Below the pieces are notes generated by a model. That model was not told where the DNA came from and did not search any database. It saw nothing but the letters and a program-made list of their open reading frames with translations. Made by a program: the position numbers and the translations under genes. DNA of 64,000 nt from Nocardia nova NBRC 15556 (lineage in GTDB: Bacteria > Actinomycetota > Actinomycetes > Mycobacteriales > Mycobacteriaceae): positions 1 through 64,000 of the forward strand of contig NZ_BDBN01000042.1 in NCBI RefSeq assembly GCF_001613005.1. The letters are read 5' to 3'. Of this stretch, positions 1-9,212 are shown one piece after another. Every line of letters begins with the position of its first letter. The first letter of the stretch is position 1.

Positions 1-1503
1 GGCCGCGCGCGGCACGACTGGTTCTGCGGCCGGCCGTGCCGATCCTGCCGCGCCCGACGCGGGTGGCTTGCGCATCGGCAGGCTCTGCAAGGTCGTCGGT
101 TTCGGCTCCGCCGCAGGGGTTTCGGCGGTCAGCGTGAAGTGGAACTCGCCCGGTTCGACCAGCGTCGGATCGGCGGGGCGGATGACCGGCAGATCGCCGG
201 ACGTATCGCGCTCGTCCTTGCTCGGCGGCGGGATGATGCGCAGCGTGCCCGTGGTCTCGTACGCGCGCGACGTGGCCGCGGGGGCGTCGGTGCCGGCGGC
301 CCGGTCCGCACCGGCCGCGTCGTTCGGAGCCGGGGCGCCTGCCGATGCGGCTGCTGAAACAGGCTGCGCGGCACCGGCATTGGCCGTGTCAGCAGCTGCG
401 CTCGCGGCGGTGTCACCGGCGGCGACGGGGCCGCGTGGCTGGAAGTTTGCCGCAATCGTCGGTCCGTCCGGTCCGAACGGCTGGAACGTCGTCGGTTCCG
501 GCGTGCGGCGGTAGTCGTTGTCCCGCGCCGCCGCCACGTCCACCGGGCTGGGGCCGGAGGGCGTGTCCCCGCCGCGCGGGGTGTTCGCGAGCAATTCCGC
601 GCCGAAGACCTTCGGCGTCCCGGAATCGAACGGCGTCCCCGCGGTACTCGACTCGGCGGGCATCCGTCCGCCCAGTCCCAGCGCGGCGCGCGCGGCGGCT
701 GCGAACTGTCCGGCGGTCTGATACCGGTCCGCCGGCGCCTTCGCCATTGCGCGCGCGATCACCCCGTCGATGGCCTCGGGCACGCCGGCCCGCGCGGCGC
801 TGGCACGCGGGGGCGGTTCCGACAGATGCGACCGGATCAGCACACTGACGCTCTCGGCCGGGAAGGGCGTCGCGCCGGTCAGGCATTCGTGCAGGACGCA
901 GGCCAGCGAATAGATGTCGGCACGGGCGGTCACGGGCCCCGAGTCGAATCGCTCCGGCGCCATATAGGTGTAGGAACCGGCGGCGTGGCTGCCCGTGGTG
1001 TGCGGGTTGTCGCCCTCGTCGCGGGCGATGCCGAAATCGGTGAGATACGCGAAATCGGCCGGGGTGACGAGGATGTTGCCGGGCTTGACGTCCCGATGGA
1101 CCAGCCCCGCGGCGTGTGCCGCATCCAGTGCGGCGGCCACTTGCTCGACGATCGCCACCGCGCGGTCGGCATCGAGCTTTCCCTGCCGGCGCAGCAGCGT
1201 GCGCAGGTTCTCGCCGCGCACCAGGCGCATATCCAGGAACAGGGAGCCGCCGGTCTCACCCCAGTCGTGAATCGGGATGATGTGCGGTTCGGCCAGCCGG
1301 GCCGCCGCCTGCGATTCGCGGCGGAAGCGTTCCTGATACGTCGCGTCTTGCGCGAGCTGTTCGGGCAGGATCTTGAGCGCGACGACGCGATCCCTACCGG
1401 TATCGAACGCCTCGTACACCTCGCCCATACCACCGCGACCGAGCAGCGAGCGCACCTCGTACGGGCCGAATCTGGTGCCGACCCGTGACCTCGGCACTTC
1501 CAC
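1..1503 (-). CDS. Serine/threonine protein kinase (PknB-like), C-terminus cut by window start
   Basis: Hanks-type Ser/Thr kinase: phosphorylates protein Ser/Thr, usually as a membrane receptor kinase in actinobacteria. Seen: 501 residues in frame with no stop before base 1. The glycine loop LLGRGGMGEVYEAFD lies near residue 20, the VALK lysine near 42, the catalytic loop HRDVKPGNI near 140 and the DFG motif (TDFGIARDE) near 160. After the kinase domain (to about 275) comes a Pro/Ala/Thr-rich linker still running at the window edge, so any transmembrane or sensor domain lies outside. The GTG start at 1503 follows GGAGG with 7-nt spacing. It lies 66 bp downstream of the response regulator on the same strand, so cotranscription is possible, but a shared pathway is inference. 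Confidence 0.9.
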   Translation of the reverse strand, partial: MEVPRSRVGTRFGPYEVRSLLGRGGMGEVYEAFDTGRDRVVALKILPEQLAQDATYQERFRRESQAAARLAEPHIIPIHDWGETGGSLFLDMRLVRGENLRTLLRRQGKLDADRAVAIVEQVAAALDAAHAAGLVHRDVKPGNILVTPADFAYLTDFGIARDEGDNPHTTGSHAAGSYTYMAPERFDSGPVTARADIYSLACVLHECLTGATPFPAESVSVLIRSHLSEPPPRASAARAGVPEAIDGVIARAMAKAPADRYQTAGQFAAAARAALGLGGRMPAESSTAGTPFDSGTPKVFGAELLANTPRGGDTPSGPSPVDVAAARDNDYRRTPEPTTFQPFGPDGPTIAANFQPRGPVAAGDTAASAAADTANAGAAQPVSAAASAGAPAPNDAAGADRAAGTDAPAATSRAYETTGTLRIIPPPSKDERDTSGDLPVIRPADPTLVEPGEFHFTLTAETPAAEPKPTTLQSLPMRKPPASGAAGSARPAAEPVVPRAA

Positions 1504-1569
1504 CGGTGAACCTCCAACTCCTGGGCAAGGTGGCCAACCTGCCCGGCGCCGCACCGGGTTGCCTGCCCC

Positions 1570-2274
1570 TCAGAACGCCGATTCTCCGGGTGCGACCACG
1601 CCGTGGTCAAACGCGAAGACGATCGCGGCCGCCCTGTCTCGTAACCCTAGCTTGCCGAAAATGTGTCCGACGTGGCTCTTTACCGTTACTTCGGAGATGC
1701 CGAGTTCGCCGGCGATCTCGGAGTTGACCCGCCCGCGGCCGATCAGTTTGAGCACCTCGAGTTCGCGAGCGGTGAGCTCCGCCATGCGGGAGCGAGTGTC
1801 GGTGGGGACCGGCCGCGCCGTCCGGTAGGCCGACAGCACCCGGCCGGTGACGGACGGATCGAGCCAGGAGCCGCCCTCGGCCACGGTGCGCACCGCCCGG
1901 ATCAGATCCTCGGCGGGGGAGTCCTTGAGGATGAAGCCCGCCGCGCCTGCCCGCAGCGCACCGGAGAGCAGATGGTCGTCGTCGAAGGTCGTGAGCACCA
2001 GCACCGGCGGCGCGTCCGCGCGGGTCCGCAGCCGCCGGGTCGCGTCGATGCCGCCGATCCGCTTCATCCGCAGATCCATCAGCACCACGTCCGGCCGGTA
2101 TTCGGCCAAGGCGGCCGGCACCTCGTCACCGTCGCCGCATTCGGTGACCACGAAGCCGTCGCGGCGGCGCAGGATCCGTCGCAGTCCACCGCGCACGAGT
2201 TCCTGGTCGTCGACGACGAGCACGGTGGTGGTCGCGGTATCGGTGTCGGTGAGCGGACTCTGACCCGGATTCAC
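1570..2274 (-). CDS. NarL/LuxR-family two-component response regulator
   Basis: DNA-binding response regulator, 234 aa. The receiver domain (about 17-130) has the acidic pair VVDDQE (D22, D23), phospho-acceptor D67 in LMDLRM, the switch Thr in VLVLTT and conserved K117 in FILKDSP. The C-terminal LuxR-type helix-turn-helix (about 168-225) shows LTARELEVLKLIGRG and SEVTVKSHVGHI. It lies downstream of the histidine kinase on the same strand with a 121-bp gap that carries an imperfect direct repeat. The kinase is of the HisKA_3 class that normally pairs with NarL-type regulators, so the two are a likely cognate pair. The ABC transporter transcribed the other way beyond the kinase is the obvious candidate target (inference). 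Confidence 0.94.
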   Translation of the reverse strand: MNPGQSPLTDTDTATTTVLVVDDQELVRGGLRRILRRRDGFVVTECGDGDEVPAALAEYRPDVVLMDLRMKRIGGIDATRRLRTRADAPPVLVLTTFDDDHLLSGALRAGAAGFILKDSPAEDLIRAVRTVAEGGSWLDPSVTGRVLSAYRTARPVPTDTRSRMAELTARELEVLKLIGRGRVNSEIAGELGISEVTVKSHVGHIFGKLGLRDRAAAIVFAFDHGVVAPGESAF

Positions 2275-2291
2275 GTGCCCTCCTGCGTTCT

Positions 2292-2401
2292 ACGGGACAC
2301 CCGCACCCGGTCGGCGCGGGTATGTCTCACCGATCCCGGTGCCCTGCGGGACACCCGCACCCGGTCGGACGGGTTGGCGGACGCGCCGGCATGTCTCACC
2401 G
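2292..2401. repeat. Imperfect direct repeat between histidine kinase and regulator genes
   Basis: The 22-mer beginning CGGGACACCCGCACC occurs at 2293-2314 and again at 2347-2368. Each copy is followed by a shared ATGTCTCACCG (2322-2332 and 2391-2401). The second copy overlaps the stop codon of the kinase gene, so the spacer looks like a local duplication of the gene end. No function is evident. Confidence 0.7.
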
Positions 2402-3748
2402 CTCCTCCTGGCGTTTGCGGGTGAGCGAGGTGATCGCGTCACGCACCTTCGTCAGGGGATCGTCGAGTCCGCTCACCGGGCACACCTCGTCGGGAGCGAG
2501 CGGGATGCGGGCGCGCACCTGCCAGTACTCGCCCGATCGGCCGGCCGACAGATTGCCGTTCAGGGTCGCCGTGCGCTGACGCATGCCGTTGATCCCCATT
2601 CCGCGGCCGGTGCGCGGCGCCGGGCCCTGCGGCAGCGTATTGCGCACGCGCACGGTCACTTCGGCGGGGGTCACGGCGATATCGAGGGACGCTTGCGCAC
2701 CCGGCGCGTGCTTGGCGATATTCGACAGCGATTCCTGACTGATCCGGTACAGCGCCAGACCCGTCGACGCGGACACCGCCGCGGTGTCGCCGGTGAGGTG
2801 GTAGGTCACCGACAGCCCGGCGCCGACGAAATCGGCGACCAGGTCGGCGATGTCCTCGAGACCCGGTTCGGGCGTCATCGCGGACGGGCGCTGATCGAGC
2901 AGGCCGACGGTGTGCCGGATATCGGCCATCGCCTGGCGGCCGAGGCGTTCGGCATCGCCGAGTGCGTCGATGGCCTCGTCGACATCGCGATCGGTCTCCA
3001 GTGCGTGCCGGGCCGCGGTCAGGTGCAGCAGCGTGACGCTCAGGGAGTGGGCGATCACGTCGTGGACCTCGCGGGCGATCCGGCGGCGTTCGTCGTCGGC
3101 CGCCTGCGCGGAGCGAATCGCCTGATTCTCGCGCTCCTGATCGAGTGACTGCCGCTGGAATTGCAACATCAGGCCGACCATCCAGCCCAGCACGATCGCG
3201 ACCACGTACACCTGCACCAGTTCGGCGGAGCCCAGGGCGTAGAAGACGACGATCTCCGCGACGGCGGCGATCATCCAGAACAGGCTGACCCGTTTCGGCG
3301 CGATCGCCCCGATCATCCCGACCATCACGGTCAACACCAGCGGAGAACAATCGGGTGAGACCGGCTGCAGCAGGAACAGCGCCTGGGCGGTGAGCGCGGA
3401 CAGGCCGAACACGGCCGGTTTCGGCGGCAGGTCGAACAAGAACAGCAGCGGATAGCAGGCGAACAACAGCGCCACCGCGAGGAAGGGCACCCCGGTCGAG
3501 AAGTACTGGCTGCGCAGCGCCGCGGCCGCGACCGCCGCCACCACGACCGCGATATCCGCGGTGACGACCACCGAGACGGGATAGCCGTAGGACATCTCCT
3601 CGACCCGCCGCCGCAGCGTACCGGCCGGATCGTGCACGAGGTCCAGGAGACGACGCGCGACCCGCCCCAGTGCCAGGCGGGTCCGGCCCGGGCGCCGCGG
3701 CGCGCGCGGCAATACCTCCGCACGGTCGTCTGCGCTGGTCAGGTCCAT
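2396..3748 (-). CDS. DesK/LiaS-type membrane sensor histidine kinase
   Basis: Two-component sensor kinase, 450 aa. About five or six hydrophobic membrane segments fill residues 55-195, with little room for an extracellular domain, which suggests intramembrane sensing. A coiled linker leads to the HisKA_3 dimerisation domain with phospho-acceptor H229 in AREVHDVIAHSLS. The HATPase domain follows, with the N-box SQESLSNIAKHA and G-box GRGMGINGM. The same frame runs further upstream, but ATG 3748 is preferred because the upstream residues look unlike a kinase N-terminus. Small membrane kinases of this class next to FtsX-type transporters often respond to envelope stress or antimicrobial peptides; here that role is inferred from context only. 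Confidence 0.88.
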   Translation of the reverse strand: MDLTSADDRAEVLPRAPRRPGRTRLALGRVARRLLDLVHDPAGTLRRRVEEMSYGYPVSVVVTADIAVVVAAVAAAALRSQYFSTGVPFLAVALLFACYPLLFLFDLPPKPAVFGLSALTAQALFLLQPVSPDCSPLVLTVMVGMIGAIAPKRVSLFWMIAAVAEIVVFYALGSAELVQVYVVAIVLGWMVGLMLQFQRQSLDQERENQAIRSAQAADDERRRIAREVHDVIAHSLSVTLLHLTAARHALETDRDVDEAIDALGDAERLGRQAMADIRHTVGLLDQRPSAMTPEPGLEDIADLVADFVGAGLSVTYHLTGDTAAVSASTGLALYRISQESLSNIAKHAPGAQASLDIAVTPAEVTVRVRNTLPQGPAPRTGRGMGINGMRQRTATLNGNLSAGRSGEYWQVRARIPLAPDEVCPVSGLDDPLTKVRDAITSLTRKRQEER

Positions 3749-3931
3749 AACAGTCAGGCTAGTCGCCGACGGGTGGTCGCTGCATCGTTCCCGGAAAGGG
3801 CCCGCGCTCCTACCGTGGTAGGACCCGAAGTCTCGTCTGCGGCACGACGTATCCGCCGGGCGGCGTCCGTAGCGTGAGTCGCACAGTGTCCGGCGAAAGG
3901 CCCGGACACCCGGCCCGAGGAGATGGGTGCG

Positions 3932-4252
3932 ATGACTTGGCAAGACCAGCACGCTCGTACCGACATCCTGCACGAGGTGCTCGCCCGCGCGGCCGTCGAT
4001 CCGGCCACCCCGGGACTGTTCTACGACCTGCCCGACTGCGATCGGCTCTTCGGCGGACCCGCCGGAGTGCTTGCCGCCCTGCGGTATCGGTGGGACAACC
4101 ATCTGCACGCCAAACTCGACCAGGCCCAGCTGCAGGGCCAGTCGCCGGGCGAGGCCTACCTGGAACTGGCCGCGGAACAACCCGTACTGCGTGCCGTACT
4201 CGACGCGCACGAGGTCCGGCATTGGCATCGCGAGCCGGCCCTGGCACGCTGA
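3932..4252 (+). CDS. Conserved hypothetical protein, about 106 aa
   Basis: Small soluble, mostly helical and acidic protein of unknown function. It has no signal peptide and no motif I recognise; notable patches are PGLFYDLPDCDRLFGGPAG and HEVRHWHREP near the C-terminus. GAGGAG (3917-3922) abuts an upstream ATG at 3923 and lies 9 nt before ATG 3932, so 3932 is the better start. It is divergent from the histidine kinase and 82 bp upstream of the ABC ATPase on the same strand, so it may be the first gene of that transcript. Confidence 0.75.
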   Translation: MTWQDQHARTDILHEVLARAAVDPATPGLFYDLPDCDRLFGGPAGVLAALRYRWDNHLHAKLDQAQLQGQSPGEAYLELAAEQPVLRAVLDAHEVRHWHREPALAR

Positions 4253-4334
4253 GCGACGATCCGACCCGGTTGCGGCGCAGTCGAACCCGCGCCGTCACCG
4301 CAACCGACAGCAGAAAGAGGGTGGGACGACCGCC

Positions 4335-5057
4335 ATGTTGGAATTGACCGACGTCGTCAAGGAATACCGGGTGGGTGAACAGCGGGTTCGCGCTCTCGAC
4401 ACCATCAGTCTGCGCATCGAGGCGGGGGAATTCACCTCGATCATCGGCCCGTCCGGATCCGGTAAGAGCACCCTGCTGCATCTGCTCGGCGCATTGGATT
4501 CACCGGATTCGGGTTCCATCACCTTCCAGGGCGACGAGATCGGCTCCCTCGACGACAACCGGCAATCCGAGTTCCGCCGCCACCGCGTGGGTTTCGTCTT
4601 CCAGTTCTTCAACCTGCTGCCGACGCTCTCGGCGTGGGAGAACGTCGCGGTGCCGAAACTGCTGGACGGCACCGGATTGCGCAAGGCCAAGCCGCGGGCG
4701 CTGGAACTGCTCGACCGCGTGGGCCTGTCCGATCGCGCCGAGCATCGCCCCGCGGAACTGTCCGGCGGTCAGATGCAGCGGGTGGCCGTCGCTCGCGCGC
4801 TGATCATGGATCCGCCGCTGATCCTGGCCGACGAGCCCACCGGCAATCTGGATTCCAAGACCGGCGCCGCCATTCTGGAACTGCTCGGCGACATCTGCGG
4901 CGCGGGCAATTCGGTGGTGATGGTCACCCACGACATGGGCGCCGTCGAATACTGCGATCGCGTGATCACGCTGCGGGACGGGCGAATCGGTTCCAACGAG
5001 CTGGTGTCCGCGCGCCGCGGCGAGGTTCGCGACGGCGACGAGGTGGTGCGCGCGTGA
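4335..5057 (+). CDS. ABC transporter ATP-binding protein, MacB/LolD type
   Basis: ATPase subunit of a MacB/FtsX-type (type VII) ABC system, 240 aa. Seen: Walker A GPSGSGKST at 38-46, Q-loop in FVFQFFNLLP, signature LSGGQMQRVA near 142, Walker B ILADEPTGNLDS and switch His in MVTHDMG. The length is normal for the LolD family. ATG 4335 opens the homologous MLELTDVVKEY start; the frame is open further upstream but that part is unlike the family. The stop overlaps the GTG of the permease (GTGA), so the subunits are translationally coupled. Possible roles are lipoprotein or lipid extraction, or mechanotransmission to export antimicrobial compounds; the neighbouring two-component system favours envelope defence (inference). 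Confidence 0.94.
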   Translation: MLELTDVVKEYRVGEQRVRALDTISLRIEAGEFTSIIGPSGSGKSTLLHLLGALDSPDSGSITFQGDEIGSLDDNRQSEFRRHRVGFVFQFFNLLPTLSAWENVAVPKLLDGTGLRKAKPRALELLDRVGLSDRAEHRPAELSGGQMQRVAVARALIMDPPLILADEPTGNLDSKTGAAILELLGDICGAGNSVVMVTHDMGAVEYCDRVITLRDGRIGSNELVSARRGEVRDGDEVVRA

Positions 5058-7546
5058 TCACAGCCGGCTGGGATCGGTTGCGGCTGTTCAACATCGGAGA
5101 GCTGTTCACCCACAAGGGCCGCACCGCCATGTCGATGGCGGTCATGGGGGTATCGGCGGGGCTGCTGGTGGCGGTGCTCAGCATCTCCGGTTCGGTGACC
5201 GGTTCGGTGGATCGGCTGACCTCGGCGCTGGGCGGGAAGGCGCAACTCGAGATCTCCGGCGTCACCGAGAGCGGATTCGGGCAGGACCTGGTGCCGCAGG
5301 TGCGCGCGGTCCCCGGAGTCGAGGCGGCGGTGCCGATGATCCGCGCCGGGGTCGGCAACCCTGCCGACCGCACGCTGCTCATCGGCGCCGACGCGTCGGT
5401 GTCGGCGCTCGGCAGTGATCTGAACGGGGCGCTGAGCGGGCAGGCGGCGAAACTGCTGTCGGTGCCGGGCGGAGTCCTCGTCGGCGCGGGGCTGGGCCGG
5501 CACGAGGGCGAGACCTTCACGCTGGGCAACCAGCAGGTGACCGTGGCCGGAGTGCTCGACGACGCCACCTCGCACAGACTCAACAGCGGGCACATCGTCA
5601 TCGCCACCCTGCCTGTCGCCCAGCAACTCGCCGGCCGGGCGGGCATGGTCGACTCCGTCCAGATCGTGCCGAAGCCGGGAACCGATGTGGGGCAACTGCG
5701 TTCGGCGCTGACCGCACTGGTGAACGGCCGTGCCGTCGTGGCCGATCCGAGCTTGCGCACCGCGCAGGCGAGCGGCGCGATCCAGCTCGTGCGCTTCTCC
5801 ACCACGATGGCCTCGGCCGCGGCGCTGATCGTTTCGGGCTTCCTGATCTACAACGCGATGAGTATGGCGGTGGCCCAACGCCGCCCGACGCTGTCGCTGC
5901 TGCGCGCGATCGGCGGACGGCGGCGTCCGATGGTGCGTGATCTGGTCGTGGAGGCGGCCGTCATCGGATTGATCGGCGGCGCGATCGGTTCGGTGGTCGG
6001 GATCTTCGCCGGGCGCATGTCGATCGACACGATTCCCTCGGCCATGGTGGCGGCGGTGGATACCCGCACCGAATACATGGTGCCCGGCTACGCGATTCCG
6101 TTCGCGATCGCGGCCTGCGTGCTGGCCAGCGTCGCCGCCGCGTCGATCGCCGCCCGCCAGGTCTACAAGGTTCAGCCCATCGAGGCGCTGGCGCCGGTGG
6201 GGGTGTCGAAGGCCGATTCGGTCGGGCCGTGGTTGCGCTGGGGTGCGCTGGTGGGTGGCCTGGCCATGGTCGGCGGCGCCGTCGTCATCGCGCGCGCCGA
6301 TCTGGGCCGGGCCTCGCTCGCCGCGATCTCGCTGTCCATCGCGGGCGCGGTCGGCCTGTGTTTCGCCGCGATGGGGCCGATCGTGCGCCTGGCGGCCGGG
6401 GTCGCCCGGATCTTCGGCGCGCCCGGAGCCCTGGGAGCCACCACCATCGAACGAGCTCCGCGACGCGTGTGGGCCACGGCGATGACGGTGATGATCGGCG
6501 TCACCGCGACCGTCGCGATGGGCGGGGCGTCGAGCAATCTGGTCGATTCGGCCACGGACTCGTTCTCCGATCTGGGTCGCCGCGACGCCTACATCAGCCC
6601 CACCTCGCTGGCCGAATTCCCCACGGGGCCGATCCTTCCGCCGGATCTGAAGGAAACCGTGCGCCGGGTTCCCGGCGTCGCCGACGTGGGCTCGGCGCAG
6701 ATGGCCTTCGCCACCGTCGGCAGCGATCGGGTGATGCTGCAGGCCTATCAGCCCAATATCCGGTCGTCGGTCCTCGCCGATCTGGGACCCGATGTGTCGC
6801 AACGGATGTCGACCGGCGAGGGCGTCGTGCTCTCGCGCGACGTGGCGCGCTCGCTGGATGTCGGCGAGGGCGCGCAGCTCGAGCTGCCCACGCCGACGGG
6901 CGTCCATTCCGTGCGGGTCCTGCGGGTGATCCCGTACTTCTCGGCGCTGTCGGGCATCGTGCTCATGGATCTGGACGTCCTGCGGCAGTGGTACGACCGC
7001 CCGGGAGAGACGATCCTCGGCGTCAACTTCGCGCCCGGCGTCGACAAAGCCCATGTGATCGACGCGATCCGCGCGGTGGTGCCGCCCGCCCTGCACGTGG
7101 ACACCGGCGCTCAGGCGCTCGCGGCGGTATCTCGAGGGGTGCAGCAGGGTACGTCGCTGTCCGGTTCGATTCTGTGGATCGTGGTGCTGGTTTCGACCGC
7201 GGCGCTGCTGAATACGCTGATGCTGTCGGTCCTGGAACGCCGCCGCGAACTCGGCGTGCTGCGCGCCATGGGCACCAGCCGCCGATTCCTGTTGCGCACG
7301 GTGCTGACCGAGGCCGCCGGTATCGGATTGGCCGGTGCCGCACTGGGTTTGGTGACCGGCGCGGCCGTGCAGTATCTGGCCACCGTGGCGATGGGTCACG
7401 CGATGACCATCGACGTGGTGTACCGCCCGAGCCCGATGCTGCTGGTCTACGCCGTCGCCGCGCTGGTCCTGGCCCTGCTCGGCTCGATTCCGCCGTCGCT
7501 GCGCGCGGCCCGCATGCCGATCGTCGAGGCCATCGCCGTCGACTGA
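5054..7546 (+). CDS. FtsX/MacB-family ABC transporter permease
   Basis: Membrane subunit of the transporter, 830 aa with two FtsX-like halves. About ten hydrophobic segments are visible: one near residue 30, a large extracytoplasmic region, three around 255-365 with a tail ending in RQVYKVQPIEAL, further segments near 400-490, a second extracytoplasmic domain, then three at the C-terminus ending LRAARMPIVEAI. The repeated permease tail marks the internal duplication usual for the 800-850 aa class. The GTG start at 5054 overlaps the ATPase stop. The homologous frame begins here with VITAGWDRLRLFNI. Confidence 0.93.
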   Translation: MITAGWDRLRLFNIGELFTHKGRTAMSMAVMGVSAGLLVAVLSISGSVTGSVDRLTSALGGKAQLEISGVTESGFGQDLVPQVRAVPGVEAAVPMIRAGVGNPADRTLLIGADASVSALGSDLNGALSGQAAKLLSVPGGVLVGAGLGRHEGETFTLGNQQVTVAGVLDDATSHRLNSGHIVIATLPVAQQLAGRAGMVDSVQIVPKPGTDVGQLRSALTALVNGRAVVADPSLRTAQASGAIQLVRFSTTMASAAALIVSGFLIYNAMSMAVAQRRPTLSLLRAIGGRRRPMVRDLVVEAAVIGLIGGAIGSVVGIFAGRMSIDTIPSAMVAAVDTRTEYMVPGYAIPFAIAACVLASVAAASIAARQVYKVQPIEALAPVGVSKADSVGPWLRWGALVGGLAMVGGAVVIARADLGRASLAAISLSIAGAVGLCFAAMGPIVRLAAGVARIFGAPGALGATTIERAPRRVWATAMTVMIGVTATVAMGGASSNLVDSATDSFSDLGRRDAYISPTSLAEFPTGPILPPDLKETVRRVPGVADVGSAQMAFATVGSDRVMLQAYQPNIRSSVLADLGPDVSQRMSTGEGVVLSRDVARSLDVGEGAQLELPTPTGVHSVRVLRVIPYFSALSGIVLMDLDVLRQWYDRPGETILGVNFAPGVDKAHVIDAIRAVVPPALHVDTGAQALAAVSRGVQQGTSLSGSILWIVVLVSTAALLNTLMLSVLERRRELGVLRAMGTSRRFLLRTVLTEAAGIGLAGAALGLVTGAAVQYLATVAMGHAMTIDVVYRPSPMLLVYAVAALVLALLGSIPPSLRAARMPIVEAIAVD

Positions 7547-7645
7547 TCGTGTCAGGAGGGGAAGTCCCACGCGGCCGGGCGCGTGGGACTGCTCCGATTC
7601 CGGGTCGGCGCAGCGTCGTCGGCACCCTTACATAAACTGATGGAC

Positions 7646-9157
7646 ATGACTGCACCCACGGTGGACTTGATGGACTATGCCGACGTCATCGACCGGTACG
7701 AGCCGGTGCTGGGCATGGAGGTGCACGTCGAACTGGGCACCGAAACCAAGATGTTCTGCGGGTGCCCGACGGCCTTCGGTGCCGAGCCGAACACCCAGGT
7801 CTGCCCGGTATGTCTGGGCCTGCCGGGTTCGCTGCCGGTGGTCAACCAGCAGGCCGTCGAGTCGGCGATCCGCATCGGCCTGGCGCTGAACTGCTCGATC
7901 ACCCCGTGGGGCCGGTTCGCGCGCAAGAACTACTTCTACCCGGATCAGCCGAAGAACTACCAGATCAGTCAGTACGACGAGCCGATCGCCACCGACGGCT
8001 ACCTGGATGTGGTGCTCGACGACGGCTCGGTCTTCCGGGTCGACATCGAACGTGCCCACATGGAGGAGGACACCGGTAAGTCCCTGCACGTGGGCGGCGC
8101 CACCGGCCGTATCCACGGCGCGAGCCATTCGCTGCTGGACTACAACCGGGCCGGCGTGCCGCTGATCGAGATCGTCACCAAGCCGATCACCGGCGCCGGT
8201 GAACGCGCCCCCGAGGTGGCCCGCGCCTACGTCACCGCACTGCGCGATCTGCTGAAGGCGCTCGACGTCTCCGACGTCAAGATGGAGCAGGGTTCGCTGC
8301 GCTGCGACGCCAACGTGTCGCTGATGGCCAAGGGCGCCGAGGTATTCGGCACGCGCACCGAGACCAAGAACGTGAACTCGCTGCGTAGCGTCGAGGTCGC
8401 GGTGCGCTACGAGATGCGCCGCCAGGGCGCGGTGCTCAGCTCCGGCGGCACCGTGATCCAGGAGACCCGCCACTTCCACGAGGGCGACGGCTCCACCTCC
8501 CCGGGCCGCGTCAAGGAAACCGCCGAGGATTACCGCTACTTCCCCGAGCCGGACCTCGAGCCGATCGCCCCGGACGCCGACTGGGTCGAGAAGTTGCGCG
8601 GCACCATCCCCGAATACCCGTGGCTGCGCCGCGCCCGCATCCAGGCCGAATGGGGTCTGTCCGACGAGGTGTTCCGCGATCTGATCAACGCCGGTGCGCT
8701 GGATCTGATCATCGCCACCGTCGACGCCGGCACCACGGTCGACGCCGCCCGCGCCTGGTGGGTCAACTACCTCACCGAGCAGGCCAAGGAGCGCGAGGTG
8801 GCGCTCGAGGATCTGCCGATCACGCCGAAGCAGGTCGCCGAGGTGGTCGCGCTGGTCGACGCCAAGACCATCAACTCCAAGGTGGCCCGCCAGGTCGTCG
8901 ACTTCGTGCTGGCCGGTGAGGGCGATCCGGGACAGATCGTCGAGGCCAAGGGGCTGGGCATGGTGTCCGACGACTCCGCCCTCCAGACCGAGGTCGACAA
9001 GGCCCTGGCCGCCAACCCGGACATCGCCGACAAGATCCGCTCCGGCAAGGTCCAGGCCGCCGGCAAGATCGTCGGCGACGTCATGAAGGCCACCCGGGGC
9101 CAGGCCGACGCCGCCCGCGTCCGCGAACTGGTGCTCGCCGCCTGCGGCGCTGCCTGA
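7646..9157 (+). CDS. gatB: Aspartyl/glutamyl-tRNA amidotransferase subunit B
   Basis: Subunit B of GatCAB, which amidates Glu-tRNA(Gln), and Asp-tRNA(Asn) where needed, in organisms without a direct synthetase. 503 aa. The N-terminal catalytic core has [18 protein letters not shown] and the zinc-binding cysteines C38/C40 and C53/C56; the helical and YqeY-like tail domain occupies the last 150 residues. A TAAACT -10 box (7633-7638) lies 7 nt before ATG 7646, so a leaderless transcript is likely and 7646 is preferred to ATG 7640. gatC and gatA are not in the window. The non-discriminating-type GluRS and tRNA-Gln of the same pathway lie near 57-58.5 kb. An 11-bp stem terminator follows. Confidence 0.97.
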   Translation: MTAPTVDLMDYADVIDRYEPVLGMEVHVELGTETKMFCGCPTAFGAEPNTQVCPVCLGLPGSLPVVNQQAVESAIRIGLALNCSITPWGRFARKNYFYPDQPKNYQISQYDEPIATDGYLDVVLDDGSVFRVDIERAHMEEDTGKSLHVGGATGRIHGASHSLLDYNRAGVPLIEIVTKPITGAGERAPEVARAYVTALRDLLKALDVSDVKMEQGSLRCDANVSLMAKGAEVFGTRTETKNVNSLRSVEVAVRYEMRRQGAVLSSGGTVIQETRHFHEGDGSTSPGRVKETAEDYRYFPEPDLEPIAPDADWVEKLRGTIPEYPWLRRARIQAEWGLSDEVFRDLINAGALDLIIATVDAGTTVDAARAWWVNYLTEQAKEREVALEDLPITPKQVAEVVALVDAKTINSKVARQVVDFVLAGEGDPGQIVEAKGLGMVSDDSALQTEVDKALAANPDIADKIRSGKVQAAGKIVGDVMKATRGQADAARVRELVLAACGAA

Positions 9158-9169
9158 GTGTGACGGTGT

Positions 9170-9201
9170 CGAATGCCCGGTCCGGTGGGGCCGGGCATTC
9201 G
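9170..9201. terminator. Intrinsic terminator between gatB and lppZ
   Basis: Perfect 11-bp inverted repeat CGAATGCCCGG (9170-9180) with CCGGGCATTCG (9191-9201) and a 10-nt loop. It lies between convergent genes and probably serves both. Confidence 0.8.
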
Positions 9202-9212
9202 TCTGTGTGCGC

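Noticed and set aside
3749-4228. 160-residue N-terminal extension of the histidine kinase
   Set aside because: Overlaps the divergent 106-aa gene and has no kinase-like or membrane character; ATG 3748 fits better.
4769-7570. 933-residue open frame opposite the FtsX permease
   Set aside because: Arg/His/Gln/Gly/Asp-rich composition typical of a GC-driven antisense shadow; the permease frame has clear domains.
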